A stretch of 64,000 bases of DNA from an uncultured Verrucomicrobiota bacterium (GTDB lineage Bacteria; Verrucomicrobiota; Verrucomicrobiia; Limisphaerales; UBA9464), in contig CAIVQH010000040.1 in NCBI GenBank assembly GCA_903907995.1, forward strand, positions 1 to 64,000. Direction: 5' to 3'. The notes under the pieces were generated by a model. The model did not search any database and had not been told where the DNA came from. It was given only the letters and a program-made list of their open reading frames with translations. Below, piece after piece: positions 62,192-64,000 of the stretch (within the stretch, counting starts at the first letter, position 1; each line of letters starts with the position of its first letter). The position numbers were made by a program, and so were the translations under genes.

Positions 62192-62235
62192 CCCCCACCG
62201 ATGGGGGTCGCCAGTCACAATTTACCCCTCAGCTA

Positions 62236-62264
62236 GCGTCCGTCGTCACTGACGGACGCCTTTT
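62236..62264 (+). terminator. Rho-independent terminator after the Gfo/Idh gene
   Basis: GCGTCCGTC (62236-62244) pairs perfectly with GACGGACGC (62251-62259), loop GTCACT, then C and TTTT. It is about 44 bases after the stop. Confidence 0.85.
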
Positions 62265-62410
62265 CATTTAAGTTCACGGGCCTCCTGCCGATGAGTGAGG
62301 GCATGGACTATTACCCCTTTCACGAGGGGTGATGCCGGAGCCATTGGTAATATCGCCCGATATCCTGGGGCCGGCCAAATCCGCGCGGCGGTGCGTCAGC
62401 AGCGCCGGCC

Positions 62411-62471
62411 GGGAACACACGGTTCCCAGGCCCTTGGGAACAACCTGCTAGAAGTATTCCCTAAAGTTCCC
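62411..62471. promoter_or_regulatory. Cluster of GTTCCC/GGGAAC motifs upstream of the metallopeptidase gene
   Basis: GGGAAC at 62411, GTTCCC at 62422, GGGAAC at 62436, ATTCCC at 62456 and GTTCCC at 62466. The first pair and the second pair are inverted and form small palindromes. They lie about 170-220 bases before the start at 62636, in a 444-base gap with no other gene, and could be an operator or a structured leader. Confidence 0.4.
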
Positions 62472-62635
62472 CCGGAGCCCTGCCGATTCCTGTGACGATG
62501 AAACAGGCACGAACGGCGGAAAAAAATCCCAGCGACCGCAACCCGCGGGACGGTGAGATCGCGACGTGTCGTGCTGTTTTCCCGGGGAGCGCCGCTCCCT
62601 GGGGCCGCCGTCAGACCTCCAACCAGAAGGATCCC

Positions 62636-64000
62636 ATGGATTCCCGCCCGACCACTCGTTCCACCCCGCGCTTCGCGGAAGTCTCCCGCCTCGTCCGCCG
62701 TGTCGCACGGCAGGGCGCAGCCCTCTTCGCTTTTGCCGGCCTGATGCTGGGCGCGACCGCGCTGCCCGCCCGGGCGGAAGGGGCGGCCGAACTGTTTCTC
62801 GCCGAGCCGGCCACCACGGGCGCCAAGCCCGCCGCCGCCGTGCCGCCGGGCCTGCACCGGGCGCGTGCCGCCAGGATCAATGCGCAGCTGCTGCATGATC
62901 CGGCCTCGCCGCTCCACCACCCCTCTCCCGCCGCGCTGAAGAATCCGAGCTCGCGCCTCTCGATCAGCCTGTATGGCGACCGCCAAGTCACTGCGGTCAT
63001 CGAGCACACCGAGTACAAGCCCGGTGGCCGTTTCCTCGCGCATGGCGTCGTCGAGGGCGTGCCGGGCAGCCGGGTGGCGTTCAGCGTGGATGGCGACGTC
63101 CTCGCCGGCACGGTGTTCGTCCCGGGCCAGGACGCGACGCAGATTTCCTACCTCGGTGACGGCGTGCATCAGATTGCCGATCTGGACCAGGAACTCGGCA
63201 CCGCGTGCGGCGCGGTGCTGGCTCCAGACCAGTCCGGCGATGCGACCGCCATCATTCACGCCCCGATCACCGCCGGCACGACGCCGACGGTGGTGGATGT
63301 GGCGGTCCTTTACACCACGGCGGCGATGAACGGCGCGGGCGGCGTCCCGGGCATCCAGAGCCAGATCGATCTCGCGGTGGATGAGGCCAACACCTGCTTC
63401 TCGAACAGCGGCATCAACGTCCAGCTCAACCTGGTCTATCGCGGCGAGGTCACCTACAACGAGACCAGCAACCCGACCACCGACCTGGGCCATCTGCAGA
63501 ACCCGACGGACGGCCAGCTCGATTCCGCCCAGACCATCCGTACCCAGTACGGCGCGGACCTCGTCTGCCTGGTGGTGGAGGGCATGAACACCTACGCCGG
63601 CCTCGGCTACGTGATGTCCCCGATCGCGAGCAGCTTCGCCAGCTACGGCTACAGCGTCGTGAAGCGCCAGTACCTCACCGGCGTTTACACCTTCCCGCAT
63701 GAGCTCGGGCACAACTTCGGCTGCAACCACGACCGCCAGAACGCCACTGGCAGCGGCGCGTTCTCCTATTCCTACGGCTACCGCTTTGATGCGGCCGGCA
63801 CGACCTACCGTACCGTGATGGCCTACGCCCCGGGCACGCGCATCCCCTATTTCTCCAATCCCAGTGTGAACTACCTCGGCGTCGCGACGGGGGTCGCGCA
63901 CGGGCAGGCGACCGAGGCCGACAACGTCGGCACGATCAACGCCTCGGCGGACACGGTGTCGGCCTTCAGCGGCCCGTCCACCGTCATCGATTTCAGCACC
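62636..64000 (+). CDS. Secreted zinc metallopeptidase of the metzincin (M12-like) clan, runs off window
   Basis: The first 455 codons are present with no stop. The signal peptide lies near residues 25-48 (QGAALFAFAGLMLGATALPA). The prodomain includes a His/Glu-rich region up to about residue 200. The catalytic domain starts VDVAVLYTTAAMNGAGG and has the metzincin zinc motif HELGHNFGCNHD (HExxHxxGxxHD, His355) and a Met-turn in TVMAYAPGTRIPYFSNP. This is typical of reprolysin-like secreted endopeptidases. The start ATG 62636 precedes the signal peptide; GAAGGATCCC precedes it as a possible ribosome binding site. The C-terminal domains lie beyond the window. Confidence 0.85.
   Translation, partial: MDSRPTTRSTPRFAEVSRLVRRVARQGAALFAFAGLMLGATALPARAEGAAELFLAEPATTGAKPAAAVPPGLHRARAARINAQLLHDPASPLHHPSPAALKNPSSRLSISLYGDRQVTAVIEHTEYKPGGRFLAHGVVEGVPGSRVAFSVDGDVLAGTVFVPGQDATQISYLGDGVHQIADLDQELGTACGAVLAPDQSGDATAIIHAPITAGTTPTVVDVAVLYTTAAMNGAGGVPGIQSQIDLAVDEANTCFSNSGINVQLNLVYRGEVTYNETSNPTTDLGHLQNPTDGQLDSAQTIRTQYGADLVCLVVEGMNTYAGLGYVMSPIASSFASYGYSVVKRQYLTGVYTFPHELGHNFGCNHDRQNATGSGAFSYSYGYRFDAAGTTYRTVMAYAPGTRIPYFSNPSVNYLGVATGVAHGQATEADNVGTINASADTVSAFSGPSTVIDFST

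Noticed and set aside
62396-63901. Minus-strand frame of 501 codons
   Set aside because: Antisense shadow of the secreted metzincin, which has a full HExxHxxGxxHD motif.
1-64000. tRNA, rRNA, CRISPR array, prophage
   Set aside because: No segment showed the expected conserved sequences or repeat-spacer pattern.

Overview
This is GC-rich chromosomal DNA that I assign to the phylum Verrucomicrobiota (PVC group); family level is not resolvable by eye. The evidence is two complete planctomycete/verrucomicrobial modules made of a DUF1549-DUF1553 cytochrome protein followed by a DUF1501 protein, a PVC-type HEAT-repeat heme-binding protein, a secreted Tat-type Gfo/Idh/MocA oxidoreductase, exported proteins ending in a 'W...L...FYRV' beta module, and many intergenic palindromes. 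No rRNA, tRNA, CRISPR array or prophage was recognised.

Layout: 1-1150, a transposase tail abutting a truncated, frameshifted LamG gene. 1285-3741, a frameshifted GH18 chitinase-like gene and a lipid A acyltransferase. 3982-7501, a two-gene minus-strand operon encoding a YHYH-domain protein and a fusion of MbnP (copper-binding) with MbnH (di-heme Trp-oxidising enzyme); this is the most unusual system seen. 7645-9947, a two-component system preceded by paired direct repeats. 10093-13581, small hypotheticals, a hydroxyproline epimerase-type enzyme and an FG-GAP protein. 13790-18497 and 25380-30009, the two DUF1549/DUF1501 modules. Between these modules lie a PAS-AraC regulator, a family 9 glycosyltransferase, aminopeptidase P and a basic-secretory-protein peptidase.

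30068-33072 is a patchy accessory stretch with a broken Tdi1/DUF1851-like gene, a broken M48 peptidase and a VOC gene whose 5' end is also present as a decayed copy. 33073-38815 carries a PVC heme protein, a PQQ-like propeller, a TfoX-N protein and elongation factor P with an unusual tip loop. 39281-43530 carries a GNAT acetyltransferase, acyltransferase 3, tandem SLBB lipoproteins, and thyA with a cREC protein. 43981-51839 carries a GYF_2-cNMP-binding protein, an AhbA/AhbB-like fusion, an MlaE-MlaF-MlaD lipid transport operon and a hybrid CHASE/PAS kinase. 51979-64000 carries a broken lipoprotein, an M13 peptidase, a bare AraC DNA-binding protein, a surface protein, gnd, a PfkB sugar kinase, a Gfo/Idh protein and the start of a secreted metzincin.

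Themes are envelope building and export (acyltransferase, GT9, Mla, SLBB, acyltransferase 3), secreted hydrolases, periplasmic heme/copper redox chemistry, and several interspersed repeat families. Five genes carry a single-base frameshift, all in short accessory genes. Either these are decaying or the assembly has indel errors; raw reads would decide.
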